A DNA stretch of 64,000 nt from Mercurialis annua (GCF_937616625.2 NC_065572.1:75576653-75640652); one strand, 5' to 3'. Positions 15,301-28,799 are shown, counted from the first letter of the stretch. Numbers and translations: made by a program. Notes: a model not told the origin generated them from the sequence alone.

Positions 15301-18300
15301 TCCTAGGTCTCATTCTTTAGCCACAAAAGAATGAGCAAACTATTATTTGTTCCGCATGTTTTGTTGACGACAACATAATGCACAAGCGAGTCACGTATTG
15401 TGTTAAATAATCACATTAGAAAAATTCCCAGGATAGATTGGAGGGTCACGAGCGGACCACTTAAGTACCAATCTCCTAGACAGAATTTAATCAAATGTAA
15501 TTAATGTCACAATATTGTTTGCTCGTTTTTGCAAAGAAGACCTAAGCCCTCGGAATTATAAATTACATGCCAATTAATAATTCCTAAGTCCATGATTATT
15601 AATACATGCATTCAATCGTAAAGCTTTAATACTTGCTGATACGGTGGCTCCGATACCACTGTTGGTTCCCAGCCAATAGTGAGGTTGTGGACCAATATGG
15701 ACTCGATCCTATCTCATAGGGTGACATCCATATGTACCTACCAAAGCACGCATCACATACGCTCTAGGGTGGAGAGCCTCACTTCGTCACACGATCATGA
15801 GTGAGAGTTCCCTAGAATCGGATAATCGACACATCTCCATGTGTTGCATCTCCATGCACATTATCCTTTGCTCTGATACCACTGTTGGTGCAGCGGGACG
15901 TGAGGGTCCGGATCGTATATTTCAATTCAAAATTGGAATTCCAACAATTCGGATCCAGAAATTGATCATATCAATAACAAATGGATCGTCGTATCATCTA
16001 GTAATTAAAGCACGCATCTAGAAACCGTAAGAAGAATACCTATGTCGATTCTCCAACGATTCTTGTAGTCCCGATAGTACGGCGACCTCAAGCTCGTCCA
16101 CACGAGTATGCGTCCGATTGAATCCTCGCCTTGAAGTAATCTGCTAGAGTTCCTCTTGCCGAGCAACCCTAAGCTCAAACTCTTGCCTCGATTACGTCTT
16201 TGCTGGGATGTATAAAAAACTTTCTCCAAGCTTTTCTGTGATTGATGACTACTTGAACTCCTTCAAATATGGTCTCTTTAGTGTGGTGTGGTGTAGAATA
16301 AGCAAAGGCAACCTCTATTTATAGGGTAGAGCTTTGCTTAAGAATGCAACACCTCACATGCTAGGTGTCACACACCCAGCAAAGGTGTTGCCACCATTCG
16401 ACACCTCACATGCTAGGTGTCACACACCAAGCATAGGTGTTGCCACCATCTGACACATCACATGCTAGGTGTCACACATCAAGCATAGGTGTTGCCACCT
16501 TCTGACACGTCGGATGCTAGGTGTCACACACAGAGACATACATGACATCATCACGTGACATCATCATATGACATCATCACATGACATCATCGTGACATCA
16601 TCGTGACATCATCACATGACATCATCGTGACATCATCACATGACATCATCATGACATCATCACATGACATCATCACATTAACTTGGATAAAATACAATTA
16701 GGTGCCTACTAATTTATAACTCTTACAAATTAGTCCCTAATTTATACTTGTTTTTCATCTTAGATTAATTTCCGAGATATGCTAGTATCTATATGAAATC
16801 GATCTCTCGTAAACTCAATCGGTTACACACCCTATTGTGTGTGACTAACTAGGTTCACATCTATATGGCAACGAGAGTCATAAGAAACGCCTTTCTTATA
16901 TTAAATAATTAAATCCCATTAATTATTAATTCTCGTAGATCGTGAGTGACGTCTAGCAACATATCACGACCCCCAAATAGATATGAATGTTTCGATGCAT
17001 TCTTTATGAACCAATGTTCATAATTACCGTACACTCAAAATTCCCTTTATCTAAGATTCCGATCTCGACTAGTGTCACGGTTAAGTCAAACACTGTTTGT
17101 CTTAATCATATGACCTCATCTCAGTTCTTATTCTTGATAAATATGACTTCCACTAGAAACAACTTTCTAAGTAAGTCATATACACCCGCGCAGGTTTTAT
17201 CATCCATCAAGAACAATTTGAGATAGCATAGAATCTTTTCTCCGTTCATCCGGAGTGATAAATCCTCTCTTGGTTAAACCCCTATCTCCATATACAACTA
17301 ACTAGAGCCAACACATCCCGCGACCCTAGCTCATGAAAGATCTAGGGATAAGGAGTATCAAACTCTAATCACCTATATACAAGATAGTGTCACCGCAAGT
17401 CAAAGGACATATGTACAATTATGAACTAGATGACATTAAATTGACTTTGATGAAATACCATGTATAAGTCATCTAGCGTCACTTGTTCGACCCACTCAAC
17501 ATCTTGAGTGTCCACATGTTTATCCTGATCTCCATCAAGTAGTATGAGACTCACTACTTCCTATAATTAGTAACTCCTTACTAATCAGGAGAATAAACAG
17601 AGGTGACAATCTTTCCGGGATAATACGATGCCCTTATTCGTAGGACCCCATCGATCATGAACTATTATTTAGATCACATGTATAATAAAATCTGTAACTC
17701 ATATTCTTAACACCTTAAGAATAGATTCTACCACAATGTGATAAGGACAATACGTAATAAATGAACACTTAGTTGATGAGACACTTAGTTCAATTAGAAC
17801 ATATATATCTTTGCCATTGAGATTAGTTCTACAAATATACATGATCAAATGGCCCTAGGGCACATACTACTAACACTGAAGCCCTTTAGCTTTGGAACTG
17901 ACGTTTTTTAAGTGATAGAGCTACCTGTTGTTAGTTCCTATTGTTGCATATTCTGTGTAGGTAATAACATATTTAGATTATTGAATGACAGTTCATTGCA
18001 GTTATTCAAGCCATATTAAATGCCGGGGAACAACTTCAGCGATTTCACATTGAAGAAGAGCAGAACAATGAGAGAGTTGAAGCAAGGACTGTGAACTCAG
18101 TTCTATTAAGAAAGTTGATTTTGACTGTGTCATCATCCAGTGTACTAGCTGTTGCTGCAAAATATTTGTCTACCCTGAATAAGAAAGCTGCTGAAAATGG
18201 GGACATGGCAAACTTAATCGTTGTTTCTAACGGCCAATTCCAAGAGGTTTGTGTTTCTATGAAATTCTTCATTTTCTTACTTTCATCCTTTTTGTTTTAT

Positions 18301-20575
18301 CACATTACCTTCTCTCTCATCTCTCTGTGTCTCTATTATATATGCATGCGTGTTTCATGTTTTCCATGCATAGGTTGCAAGATCCCGAAAAGAAGTTCAA
18401 TTGGCGAAGTCTAAATTGGAGTCTTTGATAAGTTTATATCGCAAGCAGCTTAGAATGTGTAGATTGGAATTCATGACCGTCTCCGGAATCACTCATTTGA
18501 TAGAGGTAAGACAATCAGCCATGTCAGGCAAGTGTATTTTGTGCCTTTTGAGTTTGAGATTGTCTAGTTGCAAAATCCCAATTGAAGTGAACAAAGCTTG
18601 GATTTACAACCTTAGGTTTCCTATAGTTTGTAGATCCAGAACTTGATCAACATTGAGTACAGTTGCCTGCAGATGTCAAAGTACCATTAAGCTGGGTGAA
18701 AGTTAACAGTACAAAGAAGATGATTCGTTATCACCCACCCGAAGTATTAGCTGCCTTAGATCAGTCAAAACTGGCTAATGAGGAGCTCATGGTTGTCTGC
18801 CGAGCTGCATGGGATAGCTTTCTAAGAGGTTTTGCCAAACACTATGCTGAATTCCAATCTGTTGTTCAAGCACTTGCTGCTTTGGATTGTTTGCACTCGC
18901 TCGCCACTCTGTCAAAGAATAAGGTACATCTTTGTGAACTTGATTATGTTTTCTTATTATTTTTGAAGCATTATGACCTTTCTAGTAAATTCTCTGCAGA
19001 ATTATGTCCGTCCCCAGTTTGTGGATGATGATGAACCTGTTCAGATACATATATCCTCTGGTCGTCACCCAGTATGTACTTTCATGTTAAAACTTTCTAA
19101 TATTCTGTGCCTGCTAAACTTGCAAGGAAAATATTACGATTTCCTTACAATCAATCAAAACTTAAGTCTTACTAAATCTTCTCTAGTTCATTGACTCGCT
19201 TGGTTAAAATTCATAGATGGCCTTTTCTACATTTCCTGAGGGTCATAATATGCTATCATTTGTTTGTATCTTATCTCGTTTTGGTTATCTGTTGCATGAT
19301 GGAAATTTTGACCAGGTTTTGGAGACCATTTTACAAGACAGTTTTATCCCAAATGATACACACTTATGTGGTGATGGAGAGCATTGCCAGATTGTCACTG
19401 GGCCCAATATGGGGGGCAAGAGTTGCTATATTCGCCAAGTTGCTCTCATCACTCTGATGGCTCAGGTGCAAGATGAACTGACATTCTTGTTTATATGATG
19501 TTCTCTTGTCTTAACCTTATGCATTGCGTTCAAGAAATTTGTTTTCTTTTAGCCACCTTCAGGAACCTAGTATTTGCATTATATTAACAATTTTTAAACA
19601 CAACTTATAATATTCTTTTTGGTTCTGATTCCTCAAGGTTGGTTCCTTTGTACCAGCATCATCAGCAAGATTGCATGTGTTAGACGGCATCTACACTCGA
19701 ATGGGAGCTTCTGACAGCATCCAACAAGGGAGAAGCACCTTTTTGGAAGAGCTGAGTGAGGCATCTAATATACTCCATAAATGCACAGCAAGTTCCCTGG
19801 TTATTATCGATGAGCTTGGGAGGGGCACAAGCACACATGACGGGGAAGCTATTGCCTATGCTACATTACACCATCTTCTAGAGCAAAAAAGAAGCATGGT
19901 CCTCTTCGTAACCCATTACCCAAAAATTGCTGACATCAAAAATGAATTTCCGAACTCTGTGGGGGCATACCATGTATCGTATCTGACTGCAGAGAAAAAT
20001 GGGTCTGTGGCAGAGTCGAATTTTGTTGATGAAGATGTCACTTACCTTTACAAGTTGGTGCCTGGTGTGTCAGAGAGGAGTTTTGGATTTAAGGTTGCGC
20101 AGCTAGCACAGGTAAGGTTCAATTGCACTATGATTGATATTTTAGCATATATTCTAGCATAAGTGCTCATCACTGCTCACTATAGCTTAATCTGAGATCT
20201 TAAGCTATCATACCTTTTCAGAAATTTGTTTGATTTACATGAGCACTCTGCATCCTATTGCAGTTACCTTTGTCATGTATAAAACGTGCTACTGCCATGG
20301 CGGCAAGACTGGAAGCGGTGGTAAGCTGCGAAAGGAGAAACAGATTGGATAAAGGTCAGCTGCTAAAGACACTGTCAAGTGATCAGCAAAAAAACCTTTT
20401 AGGATCTTCTGATTTCTTCCAGGATGAGAAGACTGAGAATCATAAAGAACTAAGCGATTGTTACGAGAATTTCTTTTCAAACTTGAGGCTCGCATTACTC
20501 AGTGGAGAACCTGGTAGAGGTTTTCAGTACTTGGAGAATGCTAGAAGCATTGCAAAGGCATTAATAAACAGGTGA
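6310..20575 (+). CDS. MSH3: DNA mismatch repair protein MSH3 (12 exons)
   Basis: MutS homolog that pairs with MSH2 (MutS-beta) to recognise insertion/deletion loops in the nucleus. I join exons 6310-7227, 7420-7611, 7778-7942, 8216-8314, 8420-8671, 17992-18246, 18374-18505, 18663-18923, 19000-19071, 19316-19465, 19638-20111 and 20264-20575. All have GT-AG borders and keep frame, giving 1,093 residues, close to Arabidopsis MSH3. The N-terminus carries a PCNA-binding PIP box (QLVISRFF, residues 6-13), then a proline/serine-rich linker and the mismatch-binding domain from about residue 105. Walker A is GPNMGGKS (811-818); Walker B ends in IIDE (D890-E891), followed by GRGTSTHDG. The start is the first in-frame ATG before the PIP box. 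Intron 5 (8672-17991) holds a complete LTR retrotransposon but the splice sites remain, so the gene looks functional if the 9.3-kb intron is removed efficiently. Confidence 0.95.
9078..11070 (-). repeat. 3' LTR of the copia element (left on the plus strand)
   Basis: 1,993 bp, TG...CA bounded, same length as the LTR at 15883-17875 (offset exactly 6,805). Small open frames inside it recur at identical positions in the other LTR and are not genes. Confidence 0.95.
9544..9872. repeat. Two tandem repeat arrays inside the LTR
   Basis: The first array (about 9544-9735) holds roughly 3.6 copies of a 52-bp unit containing 'catgctaggtgtcacaca' and 'aggtgttgccacc'. The second (about 9735-9872) is a run of 'tgacatcatc' units, some joined by CACGTG or CACATG. 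The TGACATCA core resembles bZIP-type promoter sites (TGACGTCA family), so the array could be an LTR enhancer; that role is inference. The same arrays recur at 16349-16677 in the other LTR. Confidence 0.85.
11071..11081 (-). other. Polypurine tract of the copia element
   Basis: Read on the minus strand, AAGTGGGAGAT directly precedes the LTR start TGTTAG. This is the expected place and composition for the plus-strand DNA primer of an LTR retrotransposon, and it confirms the minus orientation. Confidence 0.8.
11250..14480 (-). pseudogene. Decayed copia gag-pol remnants
   Basis: Minus-strand fragments match Ty1/copia domains in the order expected from right to left. Around 14250-14420 there is a zinc-knuckle remnant ([14 protein letters not shown]). 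At 12317-12517 the reverse transcriptase opening reads [13 protein letters not shown] followed by [10 protein letters not shown]. At 12030-12242 the catalytic region reads LYLDNILLI where family members have LYVDDILLI, so the second catalytic aspartate is Asn. Near 11270-11360 an RNase H remnant reads [15 protein letters not shown] then KHKERHYH. The fragments lie in different frames separated by stops. No intact polyprotein can be made. Confidence 0.85.
15649..15882 (-). repeat. Primer-binding site and an upstream PBS-like duplicate
   Basis: The true primer-binding site is 15870-15881, one base from the LTR: minus-strand TGGTATCAGAGC, complementary to the 3' end of initiator tRNA-Met. A near copy, 'ctccgataccactgttggtt', occurs at 15649-15668, about 220 bp further inside. 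It includes the first bases of an LTR-like start (TGTTGGT) followed by non-LTR sequence. This looks like a remnant of a tandem LTR/leader junction created during an earlier replication error. Confidence 0.7.
15883..17875 (-). repeat. 5' LTR of the copia element (right on the plus strand)
   Basis: 1,993 bp, same bounds and length as the other LTR. As the 5' LTR in element orientation it would drive transcription toward lower coordinates, antisense to MSH3, into exon 5 and upstream if read-through occurs. Confidence 0.95.
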
Positions 20576-21326
20576 ATTTGCAACCTTATACTAAATTTTG
20601 TTATGGATGTACTTAATCAGGTGAAAGGGGATGATAACACGGTACAATTAAACTCCTTCCTTGATAATTTTGTATATTTTGCTAGCTAATGCCTCTGTCC
20701 TTGATAATTTTGTTTTATCTCGGCCCAATTAACCGCACTGTGCAGATAAAGACCAGGCAGAAATCGAATGGATCGACTTGGAACACTAACTCTTCAGATT
20801 TTTCTGAATTTATGTATGATTTTTCGCCAAATCTGTAGATTGTTTTTGTATAAAGAATTTTGTAAATAATCACATGACCTATTCTTTTTGGATTGATTTG
20901 CTATGATTGAGGTTCTAGTTCAAAACTTCATATTTCTTGAAACCATTTCAGTATGAGCTACGGCCTAAAGCCACTGACATTTTTTTTTCTTTTTCCTATT
21001 CTTTCTTCAATGAGCAAATATATACATTGACAACTGTTTTGACATTTTAGACTTTTTCCAATACAGTATTAGACATTCTTTAACATTGAAGTTGTAATTG
21101 CTTACTCAAATATTCATTTAACTCTACTATTATAAGTTTTATAGGATTAGTTATATTTATATCAAAAAAGTACTAAATGAAATCTGAATTTCTAAATTAT
21201 ATATTATATATTTATAGCATTAATCATATCAAATGAATTACTAAATTAATCCTATTCATGACATTATGATCCTATTCTACAAATTAAAGTACAATGATAT
21301 TATATAATTAAATTTATTTATTCTAT
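20576..21326. other. Convergent intergenic region between MSH3 and SEND1
   Basis: About 750 bp separate the two stop codons. The first 370 bp are MSH3 3' flank or untranslated sequence, with a second degenerate copy at 27725-28165. The rest is AT-rich. No further gene is visible. Confidence 0.7.
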
Positions 21327-24300
21327 TCAAGAAATGTCATATCTAATGCTAGCTAGAAACGAACTTAGTTCTGTTCCTTTCTTCACATGTTCAGGTGACA
21401 TTTCAGTTTCTGAGTCACTCAAATTTATCACATCGATAAATTGATCATTGGTTGGCTGACATCTCGAAACCATACGGCAAGGTGGAGCCGGAGAAGGGCT
21501 CAAAAGATCAATGACCTCATTCTTAGGAAGACTTGCACCAACATAACAGGAAGATGAGGCAGCATTGTTGTTTAAATTGCTTTTCGACCCTAAACGAACC
21601 GCAATTCCGCTTGTTCTCTCCCCTGATATCATTGATTTTGAAGGAACAAAATCCCCCGATACCACAGATTTCGAAGAAATGGAATCCCCTGAAATCACTG
21701 ATCTTGAAGGAACAGAATCGTTAAGTGCAGTATTACTTTCGGATTCAATGTCAAGCATCAAATTTTGAAGCATTAAATTAATTTCAGCTACTGTAGATCT
21801 GCTTTCTGCTTTCTTTGTTCTTGGTTTCCGGTGATTCTGTTTCTTCCCCAAGGCTCTCTTCTGCTCAAACTCAGCAATCCTTTCCGGACAAGCACTGTAT
21901 ATAAGCAAGAAACAAGGTCAACTTTAAAATTTCGAACTGGGATATGATACCAGAATGATATTTTCATAGGATTTGACCAAGTTGCAATTACAACATAAGA
22001 AGGTCTTATTTATTTTGCTTGTTTCAAATAATTTGACCAAACCCTTCTTATTAAGGTAAATATGCAAATCCTCAAATCAGCCAAAGGTCTAGCAATGTGC
22101 TCATGTTTCAACTGACTTTTTGTAATTCGAAGTGAATAGAGAAAACAGATGACAATTATACAGCATTTACAATTACCTCTCTACAAGATCTGCTGGAACT
22201 ATAGAGGTTTCAAGTCCATCTAGCCTTTCCCAGCGCACCTCAAAACATTCTTTTCCTTGCACTTTTCTGGATTTGACGATTTCAGATACAGGGCACTTCA
22301 CTGGTATCTGCAAATTGTGAAGTTTTTGTTACATATAATTCATTCCAAAAGACAGAGTAAACTGATATTCATAAATTATTGAACTTCTCAAATAAATTAT
22401 GACAATGAACATGGCATTGGTCACAGAGACAAGCATACAACCAACAACTTTGGGTTTTTCACGTTAATGCTAAAAGAAAAGGCTCCTCTGAGGCTCTGAT
22501 GGATGAGCTTGGTTGTTGATATTGAACAGAAAAACTCATAATTCTGCTGCAACCTCCTGTCCAGTCTAAACCTAGCAGTATATAAAATTAAGATCGATTG
22601 ATATTTGATTTACACATGCAGTTAAAGACTAACCAGCCTCTTAAAGAGTCCAGCCAGGGGCGGAACTAGGGAGGGTCGAGGAGGGTCGGCCGACCCTCCT
22701 CGCCGGAAAAAAATTAAAAAAAATAATATTTTCTTTAGGGTTTTTTCTTCTTCGTAGGAGCGGTTATAATCGCCCCTAGAAACCGCCCCTACATGTGGTA
22801 GAGGCGGTTTTTCCTTGTAGAGAACTACAAATTAACAGATTAGCATGTATTTACTGCCTTTCTATTTTTCTAAATAACCGAACGTAAAAATTTCGATCCT
22901 CCTAAATTGGAGTCCTGGTTCCGCCACTGAGTCCAGCAACTATAAGACAACCAAAAATATTGCTAGCTGTAAATTCAATAACAGTACCTCACACATAGGA
23001 AGATTCACTCCTAATTCTGATGATGTCAAACGCAAATTGGCAAATCTTCGCAGATCTCTTTCAGCAATTTTTGGAAGGATATACTCATCTAATCCAAGCA
23101 ATAAATGGATAAAAATATCAAAAAGTCAGGAAACCTTTATCTTATGCAGAAAAAGGCTACTTAATCAAAGGTAAGGTGGAGGGCACCAAAAAGTTCAAAC
23201 AACTAAATAAACAAAAACAGGAGAAAGCTAGATAGACCTCATTTAAGTCACTACAGAACTTGCTCATATTATTCAAGAGAGAAAAGAGCATGACACTCCC
23301 CAGTTTATAAATTTAAAATTTCATTTTCCCACTATTATTTTGCTCTCACAGCACACACTATAAGCAGCCACATGACTTTTCAGAAACTTTGCATGCAACG
23401 GAATCCATCACATTTGACCAATTTCAGATAAAAAAAAAGTAAGTGTGATTAATAAATAAATTGCTGAACAAACTTTAAACATGATTGAATTTGTTCTTGA
23501 GAAAAAAAACTAATATTTGCGCACAATAATATCAGCACTAACAAAATTCAACAGGTGTGACTGAAATACCTATCCAAGAATATAACCTAAATATCTATAA
23601 AATGCAGCCATAAGAATCTTGCATCTATATGCATGTGTTTGTGCATGGAAATATACAATGCTTGTTATTTAAATGTGCAGGACAAACCAGTTTTCTCTGA
23701 TGACCATCCAAAAAACTGAGCACATAGTCGTTGAAGTTTCTCACGCTGAATTGGCAGTGCCGCAAGAATCCTGCACATAATAACTAAGAGGAGCTTAGGA
23801 GCCAGAGCATCCACTTGCAAAACCCATTACTGGGTCACCATACAGCGAGCTAACAAGTTTAAATTACATATTCCTTTCTAAAACAAAATCTGTGTTAATT
23901 TGTTTTATGCTAAAAATGAACATATATTGGAAGCCCCATTTCCGAAGAGCGGCAACTGGACTTTTTAGCTAAATGAAGTCGGTCCCTAGCAAAGACTTCT
24001 GTTTTTGTTTTTATTTTTTTTGACAGAGTTGATTATTTCAACAGCTAAAGTCATTTCATTGATGTTATGTTCTATACAGTAACTTCCATAGTCAATGAAA
24101 ATAGAAAGACATATACAAAAAAACGTTACCTGTAGACTAAATCTGAATCTGCTGAGTGGCACTTGGGCTTCATATATGCATTGATTACTTGCACAAATTC
24201 ATTCCTTTTTTCTAAATTTTTGTCGAACTCTGTCAGAAGCATTGAGGTTTTAATCAGAAAGTCAAGCTAAAAGCTTCTTTATAGCAATTTTGAACAGCCA

Positions 24301-26526
24301 AAATATGAAGCAGCTTTAAAACTGTAATAAGCATTTGATTAGTGGTTCTTTTTTAACTAAAAGCTTATGAGCTATGAAATACAACTAGACAAAGACATAT
24401 CAAAGTAGAATGTAATACTCAAAATCTGGACACAGTGAATTGTGTTTGTTTTGCATTACCTTCAACATTTAAATCAGGAGACGGTAACTTCGTCTGTTTC
24501 TTTGGAGCTCTAATTTTCTTTGCAAAAGACATTCCTTCTATTGCAATGCGTTGAAGAACATTATGGTCCCCAACTGATTTAACAATCTGGCATGCTGACT
24601 CCTGTCGGCAGGGAGAAAATGTGCTACACTATAAGAATTTTTATTTTAAGTTGCCTACTAATGAACAATAATCATAGAAACTTGGACAAAGAAATAACTT
24701 ATTTAATCAAAATTAAGAAGCAAAAGAACATTGAGACATACTGGACCGAGACCACGAACTCCCTGAGAGTAATCACATCCAAGAAGAAGAGCCAGAGTAA
24801 TCTAAAGATGATAAGATAATATATTAAAAAAGTATATTTGATAATCACAGGTAAAATACGAAAGACAGACAAAGAAAGTAACCATATGATATTCACATGA
24901 TTTGCACGCATTTGTTAATGAACCAAGTTTAGGAAAATCTAAGAGGTACAGATTATTTCTAACAAATGCAAATTATGTGTGTAAAACACATTTATTACAT
25001 AATACAAACAGAATGTCTTGCAATAGAAAAAATTGAAAATTGAAAAACTAACTAAAGTTCACATAGAAAATTTATCTCCCCATTCTCCCTAATACCAAAA
25101 CTAGAATTAGAATCGACTAATGCTGCTAAACATCCTTTCCATTATATTAGGATAGTTTTTCTCTAATTGATGATTGAAAATGAACATCCTGATGTGCCAC
25201 GGACTAAAGTGCATACCATGAACTTTCTTTCATTCTTTGTTAGGATGTTACTTACCATGAAAAAAAAAATTAACACATCTGAACAAGGTTCACTTCTGGG
25301 AAAAACAATATATTCTACCAATGTATAAGATAACAAGAAGGATAGATAATTACTAGAGAGTTTCTTCCAAATCCAAGTTTCCTCTCTATATCATCCATTT
25401 CATAGCACACAACATAACCACCTTCCCCTAATAAAAAAATAAAATTATTAGCAATATTACTGACGAATTCAAATTGATCAGTGAAAAAGTCAGCATGTGC
25501 TCACCTAGGCAAATGTCTCTATACACAGTCCTTGCACCAAATAGGAAAACATCGGAATCTGAAGTGAAACAGCCATCCTAATTATCACAATTTAAAATAA
25601 GGAGATAAGTAAAGTTAGTAAACGGAAGAAGACGCCAGGTTGGCTCCCCAACCGATGATCTGAGTGTAGAAGGAATTCATACTCACACATAATGATTCCG
25701 AGTTCAACAATGCACACTGCGCTTCTGCTTCTTCCAAGCTGAATTTTAAAAAGAGAAACCAAAACTAGTCAAAAGGGGGTTCCACTTCTACATAAGAAAA
25801 ATGAAATAACCTATCATCAAGCAATAAATTACCCATCTAAGCAAGGTATCCCAAGGGATAAACCGAGGGTTTTCGCTTCTTTAATCATACGAGAGAATTC
25901 CGATCCCATATTTCTAGGAAGTGAACTTGCTGGTTCTTGCATATTAGTTTCATCCTGAGTAACCTGCAGCAATCATGCTATATTAAAGAACACCTAATTT
26001 TCTCGAAGAAAAGCATAAAAACAATAGAAGACTCCTTAATTATGACCTCATGTCCAGAATTCAAGCGCTGCCTGTAAGTGGATAGTTTGATACCAGGAAT
26101 TGATCCATCTACAATAACACAGACAACAAATACAACTAAGCATCTCATCGCGTGAATTCTATTTACACAGTAGAACAAGAAAATAAAGGACAAATCGAAG
26201 AAATAAAATACCAGCAACAAAGATAAGAGTACAATTCAAAGCAATGAGAGCTCTAAGGCGGTGGAAGAGACCCCTGAGATAGAGCTTATCCTGAACTGCA
26301 CATCTTTGAGATTTGTTTACATTTTGGAGTTGAACTATCCAGCATGATAGATCTATACACACTCTCTTGTTTCTAATTTCAATTCAAAAACCAATCAAAA
26401 CAGCAAATTATTACATAAATTCTAAATGTTAAAAGAAAGATATAAGAGAAGAAGTTACTGGAGATGGTGAAGCGGAAGGATTATCTTGCAAGACTCTAAG
26501 ATTTCCCATAAGCTCTTCACTCCCAT
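21327..26526 (-). CDS. SEND1: SEND1/GEN-like structure-specific nuclease (14 exons)
   Basis: Rad2/XPG-family nuclease related to Holliday-junction resolvase GEN1. Exons, in transcript order: 26526-26459, 26372-26212, 26108-26047, 25963-25833, 25738-25687, 25577-25505, 25427-25354, 24801-24742, 24601-24460, 24229-24130, 23770-23688, 23088-22988, 22307-22177 and 21894-21327. All are GT-AG and in frame, giving 601 residues. It opens MGVKSLWEILESC, typical of SEND1. The XPG-N part shows NKRVCIDLSCWIVQL, the XPG-I part shows LEEAEAQCA and DGCFTSDSDVFLFGA, and the helix-hairpin region shows LLLGCDYSQGV; the acidic metal-binding residues are present. A chromodomain-like stretch follows (VSEIVKSRKVQGKECFEVRW). 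The tail is serine-rich and probably disordered. A hAT MITE sits in intron 12. The family cuts branched DNA in the nucleus, consistent with a recombination/repair role. Confidence 0.93.
22655..22929. mobile_element. Non-autonomous hAT element (275 bp) in a SEND1 intron
   Basis: Perfect 8-bp target duplication AGTCCAGC at 22647-22654 and 22930-22937, the length made by hAT transposases. Terminal inverted repeats are CAGGGGCGGAACTAG (left) and, reading inward from the right, CAGTGGCGGAACCAG. There is no coding capacity. The interior contains short GC-rich palindromic segments. Confidence 0.92.
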
Positions 26527-27724
26527 CACTTTCTTCTTTCAAAGAGGGAAACCTCTCTCTCTTTCACTTTTTTAAATTTTGAATTTTTTTTATTTAAGTA
26601 ACATCTATATATATGACACTTTTCATAATACATACTACAAGTTTTAATTTTAAAATTAATTATTAACAAACAAGTTAATAACTATAATTTTTTATCTTTT
26701 TTAAAATAATACTATCCATCCAAATAAGTTAAAACCAAACTTTTATTTTTTTATTATATTATCTAAAACATATCAAGTACACTTTGTTAATAAAAAATCT
26801 GAAGCACAATTATTTATTATTAATTTTACATCAAAATATAAAACAAAAATAAATTAGCAGTATTAGATCAATTTAATCATTTAATTAAAAAATATATATC
26901 TTATTAATAAAACACAACTATTGATTATTATTCTTCTTTTCATTTAATTATCAATTAGAAATTATATTGTAGGGCATCGATGTTTCTTTTTTAGAGAACC
27001 AGGGGGGAAACACCGGGAAACGACCCCCAAACACTACAGAGTCCAACAATCTCTGCTCTAGGGTTTTAGCAAGAAAAAGCCTTATACCACTCCCAAGCCC
27101 ACACCCACTAGGTACTCTACCAATTCCTCGGTTGAGTTTATATTTGAGATAAATTATGGCTTAACTCCCGATGTGGGACAAGTTTTCTTTGCTTTGAGAC
27201 AAGTTTATGTGTATGCAAAGTATTGAGAAGTGTTTCATTCTCATGACATTGCTTTCTGGATTTTGTTGCAGTGGGTTCTTTCACCAAAAAAATTCAACTT
27301 CCTTTTTCCAGCACTCTTACAATGATTTTTTATTTTTTAACCAATCAATAAATAGCATTTAATTTTTATTAAAAGATCACTAATTAATTTTATATTTATT
27401 AATTGGTTATGGTATTTAATTACGTCACGTGTCATGTATTTAATGGACGGTTCATAATTCTATGTGGCGAACTAGGTTCACACAAGAATTTCTCCTTACA
27501 ATAATTCATATGGCATTTTTCTGGGTGATAGCCTTTTATTCAAGGTTTGGCTTCCTTCTTTGTTTAATTTTCATTTTTCACATGCTTACAATTCCTTTTA
27601 TTGCATGTGTGATTTTCGGCCAAATAAATTTCTTTTGCTGTTTTCATTTATAATCAATAGAATATCATAATTAACATATTGCACTTCATTTTATGGTTTC
27701 TTTTACTCTTTGATAGGATCTATA
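26527..27724. other. SEND1 promoter side and AT-rich intergenic DNA
   Basis: The first stretch upstream of SEND1 is pyrimidine-rich on the plus strand. From about 26580 to 26960 it is very AT-rich. A GC-richer patch at about 26990-27190 contains 'gatgtgggacaag', a phrase common in dispersed plant repeats. I see no gene; the open frame at 27462-27653 is hydrophobic only by composition. Confidence 0.55.
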
Positions 27725-28165
27725 TCTTTTAATTGCAAAGGTATAAATAACATTATGATTGAATTCTTAGCATATACACTGGCATTCATTACAAACAAAA
27801 AAGCTATCGGAACTGCTTCCTGGTTTATACCGTACTTTGTTACGGACCTACTTAAATAGGTGGTCAAAGGGGATGGATGGGATTTTTGTATATTTAGCTA
27901 GCTAATGGCTCTGTCCTTCATAATTTTGTTTTATCTCTGTACACTAACACTGTACAGATAAAGAGCAGGCAGAAAGCAAATGGATGGAGTTGGAATGCTA
28001 AAACTTGAGATTTTTCAGGATTTATGTATGATTTCTTTCAGGTCTGTAGATTATTTTTGTATAAAGAAATTTATAAATAGCCAGAGAACGTAATCACATG
28101 ATATATAATTTTTTGATTGATTTGCTATGATTTAGGTTCTGAGTTCAGAACTTCATAAATCTTGA
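27725..28165 (+). pseudogene. Decayed duplicate of the MSH3 3' end and flank
   Basis: This stretch is colinear with 20105-20940, the last MSH3 intron and 3' flank. Shared phrases in order include 'tatgattga', 'ttagcatat', 'tagctagctaatg', 'ataattttgttttatctc', 'tttatgtatgattt', 'tttttgtataaag', and 'gattgatttgctatgatt'. The region corresponding to the last coding exon (20264-20575) is missing. The copy has many substitutions, so it is old. It lies in the same orientation on the other side of SEND1. Confidence 0.88.
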
Positions 28166-28762
28166 AACAATCATCAACCATGTTTTTCTTTCCCCTCTTC
28201 CTGCATTGCAAATAGTAGCCAAAATGTATTATTCTTTTCACTAGAAATAAATTTGGCCTAATTAAACTTCACATTACATGTTTCTTAAGTTTTTTTTTTA
28301 TGTAAGTAGAATTGATTCAAGGGTATGTTAAAAAGATATTTTATTTATCTTTTATTACTTAAGAAAGTCATTTTATATTGATTTAACGGTTCAAACTTTA
28401 TCAGACCGATCATACTAACTATCTGACCCAAATTTGTAATTTTTCCACATTCGTATCAAATTAACCGCTAAATTTTAATCAAACCAGTTGAACCTATTAG
28501 TCCGATTTAATTAGAATTTAGAATTGATAAAATTATTTTTATGAATATATAAAAATTAGGCAAAAGGTATAAAAGAATTCTTTAAGTTATTCATAATGAG
28601 CACATAAGTCTTTTTTTTTCTCGGCCAATTAGGCCCTCAATATTTTTAAGCATTGCAAATAGATCGTCACACTTGAAAATGTATATAGAAATAACTAAAA
28701 ATGTGAGATAATGTAAAAAAAAACAACTAGAAAAAATTATGTGCTCTTTTTTGAATAATTTG

Positions 28763-28799
<37 letters not shown>

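Larger units (their letters stand above)
9078..17875 (-). mobile_element. Ty1/copia-type LTR retrotransposon in MSH3 intron 5
   Basis: An 8,798-bp element flanked by the 5-bp target duplication CTGAA (9073-9077 and 17876-17880). It has two 1,993-bp LTRs beginning TGTTGG and ending CTAACA. It lies antisense to MSH3: the primer-binding site matching initiator-methionine tRNA (TGGTATCAGAGC read on the minus strand) abuts the right-hand LTR, and the polypurine tract abuts the left-hand one. The 4.8-kb interior contains only broken copia gag-pol. By eye I found no differences between the LTRs, so insertion should be recent, yet the coding region is decayed. That combination suggests a non-autonomous copy moved by proteins supplied in trans. 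Confidence 0.95.
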